DNA of 64,000 bases from Streptomyces chrestomyceticus JCM 4735 (GTDB taxonomy: Bacteria; Actinomycetota; Actinomycetes; Streptomycetales; Streptomycetaceae), in NCBI RefSeq assembly GCF_003865135.1, contig NZ_BHZC01000001.1, positions 8,618,001 through 8,682,000 on the forward strand, written 5' to 3'. Position numbers and translations under genes: made by a program. Below, piece after piece: positions 63,241 to 64,000 of this stretch. The notes under the pieces were generated by a model that was not told the origin of the DNA, did no database searches, and saw only the letters and a program-made list of their open reading frames with translations. How positions within the stretch are numbered: the first letter of the stretch is position 1; every line of letters starts with the position of its first letter.

Positions 63241-63842
63241 GTCTGCGCGTCGCGCTGGGCAGGGTGCCGTACAAGGAAGCCAGGGAGCGGGCCGGCGAAG
63301 CGCTGCCGGGTGACGAGCGGCTCGTACAGAACGAAGTGGCCTTCCCCGGGCACCGGCTGCCCAAGCCGCGCCGGTGGAACCGCCCTCGCGTCCTGGCGGG
63401 CCGCCGACTGCCGGGCGACCGCTGGGAGGGCGCCAAACGGGTCTTCTGGCTGGTCGACGCCATCGTCCAGCCGATCCCCGATCTCTTCGGCGCCCGACGT
63501 AAGAAGGGCAAGCCCCTGGAGGGCGGCTGGGGAAGCCTGGCGGGCCAACTGGCCACCGCCCTGTGGCCGCGCGTACCGACCACCGACGCGCTGCCCGTAC
63601 TCCAGCTCACCGACCGCCACCTGCACGTCACCTATGTGCAGCGCGGCCGCCGCCGCGGCGAACTCGGCGCGGTCGAGGCGGGCTGGAGCACGCCCGCGTC
63701 CCGGGTGGCGTGGATCCGGCACCGTACGGACATCGACGCGGACACCTACGAAATCGGCTTCACGGACGCATCGTGGGTCCGGGTGGAGATGCGCAGCCAG
63801 CACGCCGTGTATTTCGTGGAGTGTTTTCCGCGGGGCGGTTGA
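63237..63842 (+). CDS. Unknown protein coupled to the WXG100 effector-like gene
   Basis: This 201-residue soluble protein starts with a basic region (FPGHRLPKPRRWNRPRVLAG) and ends with beta-rich segments (VLQLTDRHLHVTYVQRGRRR, DADTYEIGFTDASWVRVEMR). The ATG overlaps the preceding stop (ATGA). Its place directly behind a possible effector suggests an immunity protein or secretion chaperone; that is inference from position. No family is recognised. Confidence 0.75.
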   Translation: MSLRVALGRVPYKEARERAGEALPGDERLVQNEVAFPGHRLPKPRRWNRPRVLAGRRLPGDRWEGAKRVFWLVDAIVQPIPDLFGARRKKGKPLEGGWGSLAGQLATALWPRVPTTDALPVLQLTDRHLHVTYVQRGRRRGELGAVEAGWSTPASRVAWIRHRTDIDADTYEIGFTDASWVRVEMRSQHAVYFVECFPRGG

Positions 63843-63915
63843 GAAGGCCGGGCGGGCGCCTGGTTCCGGTTTCGTGACGGATTCCGGGCGCCACGTCCGG
63901 CGGGCGGCGTGACGG

Positions 63916-64000
63916 TCAGCCAGACATGGCGACGGCCGCGATGATGAAGGCGAAGAGGAGCAACGGAATCCCGCCCACGACGGCGGCCACGAGGAGCACG
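63916..64000 (-). CDS. C-terminus of a membrane protein, cut by window edge
   Basis: On the minus strand the last 27 codons before a TGA at 63916-63918 read VLLVAAVVGGIPLLLFAFII and end AAVAMSG. This is a single strongly hydrophobic helix typical of a membrane protein end. The rest lies right of the window. It converges on the secretion operon; the family cannot be told. Confidence 0.6.
   Translation of the reverse strand, partial: VLLVAAVVGGIPLLLFAFIIAAVAMSG

Noticed and set aside
1..64000. tRNA or rRNA genes
   Set aside because: I looked for T-arm consensus and cloverleaf-like stretches in the intergenic regions and found none; a dedicated scan was not possible.

Overview
The window is a chromosomal segment of a Streptomyces-type actinomycete. 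The DNA is strongly GC-rich with C or G in nearly every third codon position. The gene families are characteristic: a second EF-Tu of the tuf3 type, a GAF-ANTAR regulator, an LPFR-motif small protein, a cobalamin riboswitch ahead of metE, a type I-E CRISPR array, ESX-type secretion substrates and many GTG/TTG starts. Nothing fixes the species. Third-copy EF-Tu, decayed transposases and many accessory genes suggest a chromosome arm, which is inference.

Region 1-9 kb is worn by mobile elements. It holds a truncated aldo/keto reductase, a dead IS701-type transposase, a DUF1684 gene, an NTF2-like gene, remnants of an arsI gene and of an IS5-type transposase side by side, an oxidoreductase divergent from a TetR gene, an ArsR-type regulator divergent from a flavin monooxygenase over two copies of a palindrome, and a fragment of a DUF5655-like gene. 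Region 9-25 kb is mostly housekeeping and envelope genes: uppP, TVP38, tuf3, patatin, methyltransferase, MFS, hotdog, DedA, an NTPase, a lipoprotein esterase, gamma-carbonic anhydrase, ATP-dependent DNA ligase, STAS and Ppx/GppA.

Region 25-30 kb looks like a general-stress block: GAF-ANTAR, DUF2795, DUF5709, two short-chain dehydrogenases and a 39-residue LPFR protein, with candidate SigB-type promoters. Region 30-38 kb is mixed: DUF6328, acyltransferase, Mut7-C RNase, DUF3048 lipoprotein, P450, STAS, TetR, YbaK, and a membrane HTH/lectin protein. At 38.9-40.9 kb is a compact arsenic locus, arsR-arsB divergent from arsI, with two operator-like repeats between them. At 42.1-45.4 kb is a four-gene operon in which every junction overlaps by 4 nt: a 62-residue putative membrane peptide, two proteins of unknown function and a serine beta-lactamase-family protein. 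This is the best candidate here for an undescribed system.

At 46-54 kb an isochorismatase/PLP decarboxylase pair lies back to back with a coupled formate dehydrogenase operon (alpha, iron-sulfur beta, NrfD, plus an extra 128-residue protein). At 55-58 kb is B12-riboswitch-controlled metE with its terminator. At 58-61 kb are a cupin, an NmrA-like reductase and a double-GNAT protein. A six-repeat type I-E CRISPR array without cas genes follows, then a coupled operon of ESX/WXG100-type secretion substrates running to the right edge.

A recurring feature is apparent one-base frameshifts at short C/G runs, at 10702, 51132 and 54397. They split otherwise good coding sequences and may be sequence errors or real lesions.
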